Shown: positions 34,557 to 44,783 of the stretch, piece by piece
How the letters are laid out: each line of letters begins with the position of its first letter
Position numbering within the stretch: the stretch's first letter is position 1
NCBI GenBank assembly: GCA_963575645.1
Contig: OY754465.1
Span: forward strand, 496,001 to 560,000
Direction of reading: 5' to 3'
Length of the DNA stretch: 64,000 nt
DNA from: Xanthostigma xanthostigma
Lineage: Eukaryota > Arthropoda > Insecta > Raphidioptera > Raphidiidae
Translations under genes and position numbers: made by a program
The notes under the pieces: generated by a model
Seen by the model: only the letters and a program-made list of their open reading frames with translations
What the model was told of the DNA's origin: nothing
The model's database searches: none

Positions 34557-35520
34557 TATTTACATTGTCTCTAAAAACCTATTTAATGAACGATTCTATA
34601 AAAAATGGCGGCTAAATAGTCTGAGAAATTAATTAATTTTTAAAAATATTAATGTTGGGTTAGTTCTTTCAAGTACGACTTGCAATGCTAAATCCACTTT
34701 GAGTAGGTACTTATAAAAACCGAGCGTGATTGTCATAGCGGAAATATGGTACACGCAGTTACTTAACTTAGTGAAAATAATTTATAAAAAAAAAACTAGA
34801 CCTTATTTCGATAGAACCGACCTAGAGTTAGACGGTAGAATTTGAAAATTCCACCTACCGACTAGATCGGTTTTAACAAAATGAGCGTTACATGTTTTTT
34901 TTTAATAAATTATATTCACCAAATTTCAGGTTTAATTTGAGCGTTAACTAAAATAGTTACCAAATAATATACTGAAGATTAAACAAATCACATAGTTACA
35001 TGCATACTTATCTGAAAATAAAATGCTGACTGTACCTATGTACCTGACTGTCCGGTTTTGAAGTTTGAACTACATGTAACTAGGAACTCGAATATAATAA
35101 ATGTTAATATTTTTCCACGATACGGAAATAATCAAAATAATTCAGATTTCCCCGAAGGAATAAATTATATACAAAATCATTCCTTTTCTTGTCACCGCGC
35201 AAGTAGAGTAGAAATCACATTTTTTTTATTCAAATATTTTTCAATATTTTAGGCCGGTATTGGAATTTGTGAAAAGGAAAAATATGGCGTCAATTTATAA
35301 CAGTCAAATCCCATACATAAAAACGTCAATCTTTCTTTTTGTGAATATGCCGCTTCGATCGTATTTTATGTAAATTTCTTCAGCGTATTTTGTCCTATGC
35401 TTAACTGTGTAAAAGAAATATTATACTTTAATATGGTACTTCCGTATAAATTGAGGGTTGTGGCGTCATTTTTAATTCAAATCCGAGTTGTTTACAAATA
35501 ATTACTATTCAATTTTAGGA
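34557..35520. other. No supported feature
   Basis: AT-rich intergenic sequence; short frames only. Confidence 0.3.
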
Positions 35521-35522
35521 AA

Positions 35523-35668
35523 CACGAACATTGGAACTTTATTCTTTGGGGGAATGCCCCGGAGGCAATAAGAGTGTTCAAACTTCAAAAACGATCCATA
35601 CAGACTTGCACACTACAAACCAATATTTAAAAAATTAAAAATCATGTCACTACCGTCCTTATACATTA
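35523..35668 (+). pseudogene. LINE reverse-transcriptase 3' fragment, part 1
   Basis: The frame HEHWNFILWGNAPEAIRVFK then LQKRSIQTC is the conserved region after the palm domain of LINE reverse transcriptases (an L-x-W-G-N ... A-x-R-V-F-x-L-Q-K-R pattern). After a frame change, FKKLKIMSLPSLYI continues the same family. It stops where an unrelated insert begins. The clade (Jockey- or CR1-like) cannot be fixed from so little. Confidence 0.65.
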
Positions 35669-36255
35669 GCGGAAAAAATTAAAGGATCAAAAAAAATTTC
35701 CAAATTTTTTGAGGTTTTTCAAGTGGCTGTATTTCTCTTAAAAATTGTCGCACTGGAATTTTAAAAAAAGGATTTTAAAGCTCGTAGTTTCTAGTTTTGA
35801 GATCTTATGATAAAAAATTTTTTCAAGCAGCGTGTTCCTCTCAATCCTAATGAATACCGAAGAAAAAAAATTTTCGGTTCTTTTTTTTGGTCTACGAACT
35901 TGGAAAAATTTTTTCCAACTTAACCACTATATGGATCGGATAACTTGTTCATTCAGCTTTAATTTGCTTTTTTGAAAAGTTCTATAAGACCACTTCTCGC
36001 TGAGATATCGAACTTTGAATGGAAAAGGATCTTTTTGTCTTTAACCTTCAATATCTCAGCAACCGCTGATCGCACAAGAAAATTAAGGAGGGTTTTGAAA
36101 TCTTGAATAAATTTCCCACAAAAATCAGCTACGGTTTTTTGAAAATGTTTTTCATTCTTTACATTAATTTGAAAAATCAAGAAAAAGAGGGCTTTTGGTG
36201 GCTTTTGGGATAATCAGGCGCTAAGTTGGAAATATCGAGAAAACCAGTAATGTTT
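35669..36255. mobile_element. Unknown AT-rich insert inside the LINE relic
   Basis: The insert of about 585 bp lies between the LINE words SLYI and VIYYIL. It contains an uninterrupted 73-codon minus frame (35959-36180) and AT-rich text such as caatatctcagcaaccgctg. No terminal repeats were found. It resembles no superfamily I can name, and it could be several insertions. Confidence 0.4.
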
Positions 36256-36592
36256 TCAGTAATTTACTATATATTATGTCAAAATCAATATTTTAACACC
36301 TTCCAGACTGTTGATGAAATACACTCACATAGTACCCGGGGTAATAAAGACATTAGGGTGCCTCTTTACAAAACCGGCAAATTAACAAATCTACCTAATT
36401 ATTGGGCGTTAAAATTCTACAATGTTTTACCAAATAATATAAAAGAAATGAGTTATCATAACTTCAAAAAAACAATCAAAGATCTTTGATAAATGTCTTT
36501 ACAATTATAAGGAATTTTTCAAGTAAATTTTCTGTACTTGTGACGATTATTGTAAACTTTCTTAATTTCACAATAAAAATATTATTATTATA
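36256..36592 (+). pseudogene. LINE C-terminal fragment, part 2, with (ATT)n 3' end
   Basis: The frame runs through DEIHSHSTRGNKDIRVPLYK, then YWALKFYNVLPNNIKEM and FKKTIKDL, to a TGA at 36487-36489. D-x-H-x-x-x-T-R-x-x followed by K-x-Y-N-x-L-P-x-x-I-K is the usual C-terminus of LINE ORF2. The 3' UTR ends in aataaaaatattattatta (about 36574-36592). That suggests a LINE with a short microsatellite tail, not a poly(A) tail. Confidence 0.65.
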
Positions 36593-36736
36593 ATGGCCAC
36601 ATTTCGCACAAATCCCCAAACTGTAGTTTGGACCTCATTGGATGCCATAAAATCATTACCATTTTCTGCACAGACAAGATGCAGGTAAAGGCCACAAAAC
36701 CATTAGATAATATATTAAAATGATTAAATAGCCTAC

Positions 36737-36895
36737 TTTGACAAACATTTAGTTAGTCTCGTGTTAACCATGTGTAAAATAATTAAAGAGTCTATTTTGA
36801 CAAATTTTCAGTTAGTCTCCTGTTAACCATGTGTAAAATGATTAAATTTTGACAAATGTTCAGTTAGTCTCGTGTTAACCATGTGTACGATAAGT
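36737..36895 (+). repeat. Three tandem units ahead of the FLYWCH ORF
   Basis: Units with ttttgacaaa, ttagtctcgtgttaacc and atgtgtaaaatgatta recur at about 36737, 36799 and 36846. The third unit supplies the ATG of the following ORF. Confidence 0.7.
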
Positions 36896-37312
36896 GAGAC
36901 CGTGAGTCAGCGAGGTAAAATTCAGATTGTTTGTGAAAATTACAAGTTCAGTTTTAATCGTGTGTTGTTGTCGGGTGAAACGCGATGGAGATGCACAACG
37001 AATACTTGTAATGCTTTTCTTCTAACTGTTGGCGAAGGAAATGGAAGAACTCTGTCTTCCGGAATTGTTGAACATAACCATAACAAAATCAGTGATCGTG
37101 TCCTTCAAAGGCAGCATGTCTCTGCGGTTGCCAAACGTAAAGCTGTGGACGATCCGTACGATCGTCCGTCAAACATTTTATGGTCTGTTTTGCACAATAA
37201 CAACAAAAATTTGCAAGTTAATGATTTGAAATGTATAAAGGAGAACATATATAATGCGAGAAAAAAAATATGGCATTACTCAGAAATATGGAAGAGGTGC
37301 AAAAAGCTCTAA
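36881..37312 (+). CDS. FLYWCH zinc-finger ORF, probable transposase N-terminal fragment
   Basis: From the ATG at 36881 it encodes 143 residues. Residues 5-65 fit a FLYWCH finger: SQRGKIQIVCENYKF, TRWRC, NTCNAF and EHNHNK supply the Y, W, C, C and HxH positions. FLYWCH fingers occur in Mutator-like transposases and in domesticated relatives. After NIYNARKK the frame meets an A8 run (37261-37268), and the frame ends in a short tail. Another frame continues NMEEVQKALKTVF, which fits the family better. I therefore infer a one-base shift there and a broken gene. A Tigger-like MITE follows at 37437. A short host FLYWCH protein is the alternative. Confidence 0.6.
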   Translation: MCTISETVSQRGKIQIVCENYKFSFNRVLLSGETRWRCTTNTCNAFLLTVGEGNGRTLSSGIVEHNHNKISDRVLQRQHVSAVAKRKAVDDPYDRPSNILWSVLHNNNKNLQVNDLKCIKENIYNARKKIWHYSEIWKRCKKL

Positions 37313-37436
37313 AAACAGTTTTTTTATATCTATCATATTATGTCTGGATGTTGAGTTTTCGTGTACCATTCAGTGACCCCGTATTGACGATTTTTTTCCT
37401 CGAATCCCAGGGATATTTTTGACAGATGGTGAAATA

Positions 37437-37947
37437 CAGTGTAAACTCTTTATAACGTCCTTCGTTATAACGAAAAACTCCCTATAACGTCGAAATTTTT
37501 ACGATTTGGTTGGTTTACCTTAAAACCTATACATTAATACCCTCTTTATAACGCAACAGCCATTCTCTATTACTTATATTAAATATGTTCATATTTAGGC
37601 GTCAGCAAATGTTTATAGACATAAAGAGGACCATTCTGAACCATCACCATCTATTCAACAAGCACTTGATGACGCCAAACTATAGGTATATGTGTTTGTA
37701 TATGTGTTTGGAATAAATTAATTTTGTAAAAATTGGTTATTTTTCTTTCTTCCCTCCATATAACGAAAATTCTTTATAACGAAAAAAATGTTCGGTCCCT
37801 TAAAATTCGTTATAAAGAGATTATACAGTACATTGAAGATTATTATTAATTTGGTTGTTTTTCTTTCTTCACCCCATATAACGGTAACTCTCTATAACGT
37901 TAAAAAATGCTCGGTCCCTTGAGTTTCGTTATAAAGAGTTTACACTG
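37437..37947 (+). mobile_element. Tigger/pogo-like MITE with duplicated 3' end
   Basis: The ends are CAGTGTAAACTCTTTATAACG and its inverse, flanked by TA (37435-37436 and 37948-37949), as in pogo/Tigger elements. The right end is present twice: an inner, diverged copy closes at 37828 (gagattatacagTA), and the true end closes at 37947. The words tataacgaaaa and gttcggtccctt repeat with them. Inside is a coding tail described separately. Confidence 0.8.
37599..37686 (+). pseudogene. Leftover C-terminal coding tail in the Tigger-like MITE
   Basis: A frame reading ASANVYRHKEDHSEPSPSIQ then QALDDAKL and a stop follows an atatttag acceptor-like word. Acidic/serine-rich tails ending in this way close several pogo-type transposases, so it may be the last exon part kept after internal deletion. 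The assignment is by position and composition only. Confidence 0.35.
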
Positions 37948-37949
37948 TA

Positions 37950-38886
37950 TACATTTTTACGTTTGTAAAATTCATTGTGTTAACTTTGTTTCATTAATAA
38001 TTAAATTATTAAATAGCATATTTCCTCCGAGAAAAACTGCTTTTGAAGTTTGGAACATTTCATATGTGGACATATTCGCTTTGCTCCAAATTCAGAAAAC
38101 AAAACAATCCAGGCAAATATTTAATATATTTTTTTTAACAATAGTTGTTAATTGATAATAATAGTCTGATGACAAATAAACTCTATAGTAAGAAATGTGT
38201 GTATGTTTTTTTTGTTCCAATGGAATTCTAGAGAATATTTAAAAATAAAATTGTAGGACAGATCCGACAGAGCTAGTTCCAATCGGGTTTAGAATTTTAT
38301 ATATTTTAACTTGGGAAATTACGACTGTATGGTTTAGTTTATTTATGTTGCTATAACCAGATCAGTGATCAAAAATACCGAGCAAAATTAGAGAATGTCA
38401 AAAAAACCACAATAATACAATTTCATTGCCTGCAAAGGGTCATTAACAGATAAATATTCCTAAATTTTGAAGTAATTAATTTTCAAGATAAACGGACTAA
38501 TCGAACCTTAACCCAGAAATCAAGCTAGTCGGTTGTGATCCTGTAAGTAAAACTGTAGAATGAACCTTTAATCCTTTTACCTGACTACGGAGTTTAGAAT
38601 CGTCTTATTCAGTGGTCGTATCCCTGATCGACCCTCGGTTACGTTTTCTATTGTGACTTGGTAAATACAAACCCGAACGTTTATTTATAGAACAGATCCT
38701 TGCGGAAAGTCTTTTGGCGCGTGCCTATCTTTTAACGTCTCGATGATTTATTATGTAAATAAACTTCGTTTTTTTGGCTTGGATTATGGTAAAAATGCGA
38801 GTCAAGTTTTAATATGTAATTTAATTAAGTACAGTAATATTGCAAAGGAGTGGCATCGTTTGCGATTGTGTTTGTTATGCTCTCAT
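37950..38886. other. No supported feature
   Basis: AT-rich. The frames at 37907-38155 and 38743-38967 lack domains. Confidence 0.3.
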
Positions 38887-38900
38887 AATCTATTGAAGTC

Positions 38901-39102
38901 TATTAATAAGAATCGCAGGATTGTGGGCAAAAAGTTCTTTATTCAGTGTACGACGTTTCGTCTATAAATTTAGACTTTTTCATTAATTGTACTTGAAAAA
39001 GTCTAAATTTATAGACGAAACGTCGTACACTGAATAAAGAACTTTTTGTCCACAATCCTGCGATTCTTATTAATAATTGTCTCGATGGACACGATTTCTA
39101 AT
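38901..39102. mobile_element. Penelope-type terminal palindrome, family B, with 14-bp duplication
   Basis: A 14-bp direct repeat ATCTATTGAAGTCT (38887-38900 and 39103-39116) encloses a palindrome with arms of about 80 bp (attcagtgtacgacgtttcg and inverse). Each arm holds stem GTCTA/TAGAC followed by GAAACGTCGTAC, a hammerhead-like layout. There is no coding sequence. The 74-codon frame at 38743-38967 runs into it by chance. Confidence 0.65.
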
Positions 39103-39264
39103 ATCTATTGAAGTCTTTTCACTGCACACGGGACGCACTTTTTCGGTCTTGGACGAGACCAAGATAATTACAAAAGTTCCGTCAATAGTTATGGAAAAGT
39201 ATAACCAAAAAAATATAATCACTGAATTATAAAATTAAATATACCTAAATATTTTTTAGCAATT

Positions 39265-39498
39265 CAATAAATACAATTATTAACAAAAAATACAATTAAT
39301 ACATTAACGTTTCGATCCGGATTTGAACCTTCTTCAGAACTGATCTATAAAATAATTAATATTTCTAAAGAAGGTCCAAATCCGGATCGAAACGTTAATG
39401 TATTAGTTATATTTTTTGTTAATATATTGTCTGAAAAATTGGTCGATAATTTTATTTATTGAAGAGTTCTAATCAGACGTTAATCAAAGATTTAAGAA
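39265..39498. mobile_element. Penelope-type repeat, family C copy 1, with 10-bp duplication
   Basis: TTTAGCAATT at 39255-39264 and 39499-39508 encloses an imperfect palindrome with gaaacgttaatgtatta on one arm and its inverse on the other. Both arms keep the hammerhead-like core: CTGAAGA (here also CTAAAGA), a stem closing on GGATC, then GAAACGTT. The last 70 bases match the first 70 of the copy at 40576 in inverse. Confidence 0.7.
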
Positions 39499-39508
39499 TT
39501 TAGCAATT

Positions 39509-40562
39509 TCCTGTTATTTTTTTTTATTTATATAAAAAATATTGTTTAATACTAAGACGAACGGGATACCGAGACAAAAACAACTCGATATCGACTGTTT
39601 GGAAAACTAAAAATATCTGGACTTTCGAAGTATTTAAAAATATGTTTGCAAATTCAGATACAATTAACAAAAGTGTGAAAAACAATATATTTCCATTGAA
39701 AAGTATTTCAAATATAAAATACCATAAAATTATATAAATACGCTATTTGAAACACTTTTACTCGAATATTTACAAGTCTGCAGCCGAAATGATATTATGT
39801 CCATAACGAGATGATATCCCATCGATACCGAGACCGATATCGAATCTTTTTACCGACATTTTCTCAGTTTCCTAACGGTTCCTAAAAGTTTAGCTTAGTA
39901 CTTATATAGGTACGGACAGAACTACTGGTACTTGACGCCATAAAAACTATGAAATAGTAAGCGTAACATTTTCTCTTTTTACACAAAAACCGAGATGGCT
40001 TCAGCGCGGTACCCTAAACAACAATTAAAATGATATCAACGCAGTCAGTAGAGACACAAGTTTGCAACAATTAGTGCATACACAATGAGCAAGTGAATTA
40101 TGTACAAAGTCTCTGCGTTAATGTTTTATACATTTTGCATTGTTTTTTAAGATAAGACATTAATTTTTAAATAAGTTGTGAATGTTAATAATAATGGACT
40201 GTCGTGTCTTTCCTATTGTTTTGCTGTCCTAACAATGAATGCGTAGGTTATATAATGAAAACAAACGACTTGCTAATGTTTTATTGTCAATAAAAATTAC
40301 ACTGCTACATGCGAAGTTTGGCCAACTAAATATAGTAAAACAATACCAACTTTTATAACATAATCAGACCAATCTGCCAACAGAGGTTTTTATGTCTTCC
40401 TCGTCCCAGTTTCTAAGATTTTTGTTATATGGAAATCGCATGTGCGGATTTATGCGGAAGCTAATTAACAAAACTTTCACTGACAGGAAAAGTTAAGCGG
40501 TTTACAAAAGAATAATTTTTAAGGAATACTAAACCACGCCTGAATCATTTTGGATTTCAAAT
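39509..40562. other. No supported feature
   Basis: AT-rich DNA between two Penelope-type insertions. Words such as gataccgagac recur near 39567 and 39822 but without clear repeat limits. Confidence 0.3.
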
Positions 40563-40575
40563 ATTTTGTACGACT

Positions 40576-40822
40576 CAAATCTTTGATTAACGTCTGATTA
40601 GAACTCTTCAATAAATAAAATTATCGACCAATTTTTCAGACAATATATTTTTTGATACTAATTAATTATTTTGAAAGAATTTTGTATAAAGCGGATTAGA
40701 ATTTAATATTATATTTTTTTAGATCCGTTCTGAAGAAGATCCAAATCCGGATCGAAACGTTAACGTATTAATTATATTTTTTGTTAATATATTGTCTGAA
40801 AAATTGGTCGATAATTTTATTT
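40576..40822 (+). mobile_element. Penelope-type repeat, family C copy 2, with 13-bp duplication
   Basis: The duplication ATTTTGTACGACT (40563-40575 and 40823-40835) is perfect. The element starts CAAATCTTTGATTAACGTC and ends in the inverse of ataaataaaattatcgacc. It holds one hammerhead-like core at 40730-40758: CTGAAGA, A, stem GATCC, loop AAATCC, stem GGATC, GAAAC, then GTTAACGTA. Confidence 0.75.
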
Positions 40823-40835
40823 ATTTTGTACGACT

Positions 40836-42018
40836 ACTAAACGGGAAAAAGAAAATTATTGCCTGTTTGTTATATTGTACTGGCATCTAGTTTGCACTAG
40901 ATCGGTTTTGATTTAAACCCAGATCAATTTGATCATCAAACCAAGTACTTTTTAATTTGCCATATCAGGTCAAGATAAAGTTCTCATCAACACCCAATCA
41001 GCAGGCAAATCAAAGTTCACGCTGGAAAGAAACTGCGGGAAAAAAACTAGTTATTTTAACATTTTATCCACGCTACGAATAAATTTACATATTAGTGTTT
41101 TTCTGTTTTCCAGGTATTCTTGTATCAGCTATTTTTATCACGACGTAAATTATAGTAATTTACAGATTTAGAGAACAAAAAAAATCACATCAGTTCGTGT
41201 TTTAATATCTACTTACGCAGTTATTACCGTTACTTCCGGTTATTGTAACGCAGTACAATAGTTATTTTATTGATGTTTATTCATTTTATTATGTTCCAAC
41301 TTGCTGACTTTTTCAAAAGTTTCACAAATAAACTATTACCGATCTTTACCACCCCCCCCCAGCGTTGCTTTCGTTCATATCGATTTGTAACAGAAAACGT
41401 TTTTTTTTTCTTTATCTCTTTTAATTGATCGATTTAATATTTTTAATTCAACTTAATAAAACTTTTTATAAATACCTATTTTGCCGAGGTTGATATCCAC
41501 AATGATTTCATAACATGAAGGATGGTAGTAAAGTTCAGAGAGAGGGGTGAGTCAAATTTGATAGAATGTTGTATGGTCAGAAGATTATTATTATACGAAT
41601 GCAAAATTTAAAAAAATCGACTTGATAGAAGTAAAAGAAAAATTGTTTTTTAGTTTTCACTCAAACAGACAGACAAACTAAAAACTCATAAAGTTCAACC
41701 AAAAATAGAAAGAAAATCATCGTTTTTCATTATACCTATAATTATTTGACATTTTATCTTATCACTAGGTAAAATAATCAGGTTCGACGTCAGCGCATTA
41801 TGCAAAAATCAATAATAAATAACTATTATGGATTTCACATTTGTATGCAATTGTTTTGTATTGGCGAAAAATTCAACATCCAAGGCAATTGGATCATAAT
41901 ATTAAAGTTACTAGATTTTACAGAGTATCGCAATCGTAAGTAAGGAAAAAAGTAATAACAAGTCCAAAAAGAAATATCAATTCCTCGAGGATGATCTTTA
42001 TATATAGCCCGAACAAAC
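40836..42018. other. No supported feature; (C)n run
   Basis: AT-rich. A C10-type run lies near 41350-41360 and a gacagacaaac word near 41670. No coding signal. Confidence 0.3.
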
Positions 42019-42032
42019 AGACATGAACTTTA

Positions 42033-43050
42033 AATTTTTGATAAACGTCTGAATAGAACACTTCAAATAAATAAAATTGTCGACCAATTTTTCTCAGACC
42101 AATATATTGACAAAAAATAAAAAATTAACAAATCAATATAATACAAGATGACGTTTCGATCTTAAATTTATTAATAAATTTTTCAAAATTAGAATTAATA
42201 AATTAACAAAAAACCATAATCCACAAAACAATATTAATAATGTTGATTGTCCCTTTATTGTGATTCCTTTTTACAAAAATATTTCTCAGAAATTTAATAA
42301 TTCATTTCCTAAAAATTTAAATATAAAAACAGTTTATAATGTTAATAACAAACTAGACAAAATTATTAAAAAGGGAAAAGATAAACTAGACATATTACAA
42401 AAACATAATGTTGTTCACAAAATTAGTTGTGAAGATTGTGATATGAATTATATTGGGCAAACAAAAAGAGCGCTTAAAACACGAATTAGAGAACACCATA
42501 GCAATCTTAAATTACGCCCTGATAAGCATAATGTTGTTACTAAGCATAAAATTGAATATGACCATAAAATTAATTGGAATAATGTTAAAATTTTAGATAA
42601 TGAAAGTATAATTATTTCAAAAGAAGTATTTCGGAAATGTTATATATAAAATCTAACAAAAACTCTCTTAATGCTCAATTAGATACCAAAAATTTATGTA
42701 ATATTTATATTATTTTGAAATAATATTTTGTTTTTTTTTTTTAAATAACTTTTTCTTTATGGGTACTTTGATATCCATGACTACGTTTAAAAAAATTATT
42801 TGTTATTAGTAATTTTTCATTAATTCTTTTTTTCTTTCAAAACTATTCAATCATCGTGCATTCTATATTAAATATTAAATAACTAATACTAATAATTTTT
42901 ATAGTTTTTTTTTTTTAGATTTGTCTGAAGAAGATCCAAATCCGGATCGAAACGTCATCTTGTATTATATTGATTTGTTAATTTTTTACTTTTTGTCAAT
43001 ATATTGGTCTGAGAAAAATTGGTCGACAATTTTATTTATTTTATTTGAAG
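42033..43050 (+). mobile_element. Penelope-like element, RT-less, with 14-bp duplication
   Basis: AGACATGAACTTTA at 42019-42032 and 43049-43062 marks both edges of the insertion. Inverted terminal repeats of about 100 bp (caaataaataaaattgtcg through caagatgacgtttcgat and the inverse) enclose an ORF for the GIY-YIG endonuclease only. The reverse transcriptase that makes up most of a PLE protein is absent. A hammerhead-like core sits at 42925-42953. PLEs are known for inverted or tandem end repeats, variable target duplications and 5' truncation, all consistent here. Confidence 0.8.
42176..42723 (+). pseudogene. Penelope-type GIY-YIG endonuclease, C-terminal part, one frameshift
   Basis: The longest uninterrupted frame is 42260-42649. 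It shows NVVHKISCEDCDMNYIGQTK, then TRIREHHSN, KHNVV, EYDHKINWNNVKILD: the linker C-x-x-C, the YIG core (Y-I-G-Q-T) and the arginine helix of Penelope-type endonucleases. At the A run near 42619-42622 the frame breaks. Another frame continues RSISEMLYIKSNKNSLNAQL and DTKNLCNIY to a TAA at 42721-42723, which fits the family C-terminus. The upstream frame stays open to about 42176 but carries no RT motifs. The enzyme would nick target DNA for insertion; this copy is dead. Confidence 0.8.
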
Positions 43051-43062
43051 ACATGAACTTTA

Positions 43063-43566
43063 TTTTATACTATGTAGATAGATAAAAATTAATACATCCT
43101 CAAACACAATACTGTGTAAAAATAATTGACTCCAAACAGCTTCCGATATTTGTCAATCGTCCACTGGTTGCCAATGACACACGTGATCCGCACTTCCGCC
43201 AGTTCTGTTTTGTTCTATTAACCTCTCTTTTTTTTAAACTAAAAACATGCATGTGCGCTTGAGCATTAATATCGTAGGCTCCAAAACAAAACCGCTTGCG
43301 TAGCTATATTCTCGTAAACTTTTCAATCATTCACATTCTAGTATTTTCTGAGATTTAATACTAAGTCATACTATCTTATACTAGCACAACGGAAGTATGA
43401 AACAATTTAATTAGAGCTGTTTTCGAGAAGTAAACAATACGTTTCAATTTTTAGCCTTGTCAATTTTCTCCCACATTTGAGCTACAGTGTCGATTTTTCT
43501 TCGAGCGTGACAATCCTGAATACGTATGAAACATCGTTCCGTTGGTTTAGGTTCTATAATGTGTGG
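43063..43566. other. No supported feature
   Basis: AT-rich, mixed; no repeats or frames worth calling. Confidence 0.3.
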
Positions 43567-43574
43567 CTACAGAC

Positions 43575-44131
43575 CAGCGTTGCCAGACGTCCCGATTTTG
43601 GCGGGACGTCCCGATTTTTAAATCAAAATTAAATGTCCCGCGCGAGACAGGCTCAGTCCCGCTTTTCGGGGATAACTTTAAAAGAAGTTAAATCTTCACA
43701 GAAATATCATGAATAAAAGTAATTCTTATAAATAATGATTCTCTTATTGTAAGTTGAAATCTGTAACACTTACTCCACAGACTATCGTTTGAAACGCCAT
43801 ATTTTTCTAATGAATAAAATTTTTTTGATTTTGATTTCTGTTTTTTTTTTTTTTTTTATTCTGAAGACGATTAAGACTCAACTATTTAACGATAGGGTAA
43901 ATCTGATTTAAAATATTATATTTTTATTAAAATACATTTTCTATGGCTATTTTTGCTATCTATTGTCACGTAAACGTAATTTTAATTAAAATAAAAAGAT
44001 AAATAGGTATTTGAAAACTTCTGATTATATATGTTTTTTTACTATGTCCCGCTTTCGACGAAAGAATCCCGCTGTTTTCACTCAAAGAGTTCCAAAATCC
44101 CAACTTGGCAAAAAAAAAACTGGCAACGCTG
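43575..44131. mobile_element. hAT element CAGCGTTGCCAG, copy 1
   Basis: TIRs are CAGCGTTGCCAG and CTGGCAACGCTG. The 8-bp duplication is CTACAGAC / CTACAAAC (43567-43574, 44132-44139), with one mismatch. Near the left end the words gtcccgattttggcgggacg form a small palindrome. No transposase frame; the small frames near 44031-44326 run out of the element. Confidence 0.85.
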
Positions 44132-44262
44132 CTACAAACATACGACAAACAACTTTTTAAATTCAATCACTCAGGGGAGTTGCAAAACTTGTACATTCAT
44201 AAAACACGCAAAAACGGTCAGGATTTCCCTTGTATAGGATACTCCGTATATGAGAAAGTAGG

Positions 44263-44783
44263 TATGTACAGACCTTATGGGATTTGGTTCTCGATTAAAT
44301 CGATCGAAAATAGCTTTATTTTATAGTTTAAAAGTCACTAAGAAAAAGTTTCCATGGGCGCATAGCCTAAAAGCCAATAGATTTTTAACAACAGATATGT
44401 TTAGCGAGATTTTAAATATACGGATATCCACTGAATTCACAAACATGTTCCATGTTCAACTTTTGTGCTTTTTTTATAGAAATAGAAAACAGTCGAAAAC
44501 TAGGTAATGCTGGAAGGTGTCATGCTGTATAAAATATAATAATGTCATAATCGGATTCAGCGCACTCGAAAACATATTTCTACAACTTAGGATTTTTTAA
44601 GATTGTGAATTCAATGGATATCCCTATATCTAAAATCTCGCTAAACATATCTGTAGCTAGAAATCTATTGGTGTTTAGGCTATGCGCCCATGGACACTTT
44701 CTATTAGTGACCTTTAAACTATAAAATAAAGCTATTTTCGATCAATTTAACGGAGACCCAAATTCCATAAGGTTTGTGCGGGG
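44263..44783. mobile_element. Foldback with about 170-bp arms
   Basis: The left arm (gaccttatgggatttgg through atgtttagcgagatttt) returns inverted at 44610-44783 with a few mismatches (aaatctcgctaaacat ... aattccataaggtttgtg). The spacer is about 165 bp. Non-coding; superfamily unknown; no target duplication seen. Confidence 0.65.

Noticed and set aside
36872..36880. Upstream GTG start for the FLYWCH frame
   Set aside because: A nuclear eukaryotic gene is expected to use ATG; the first ATG is at 36881.
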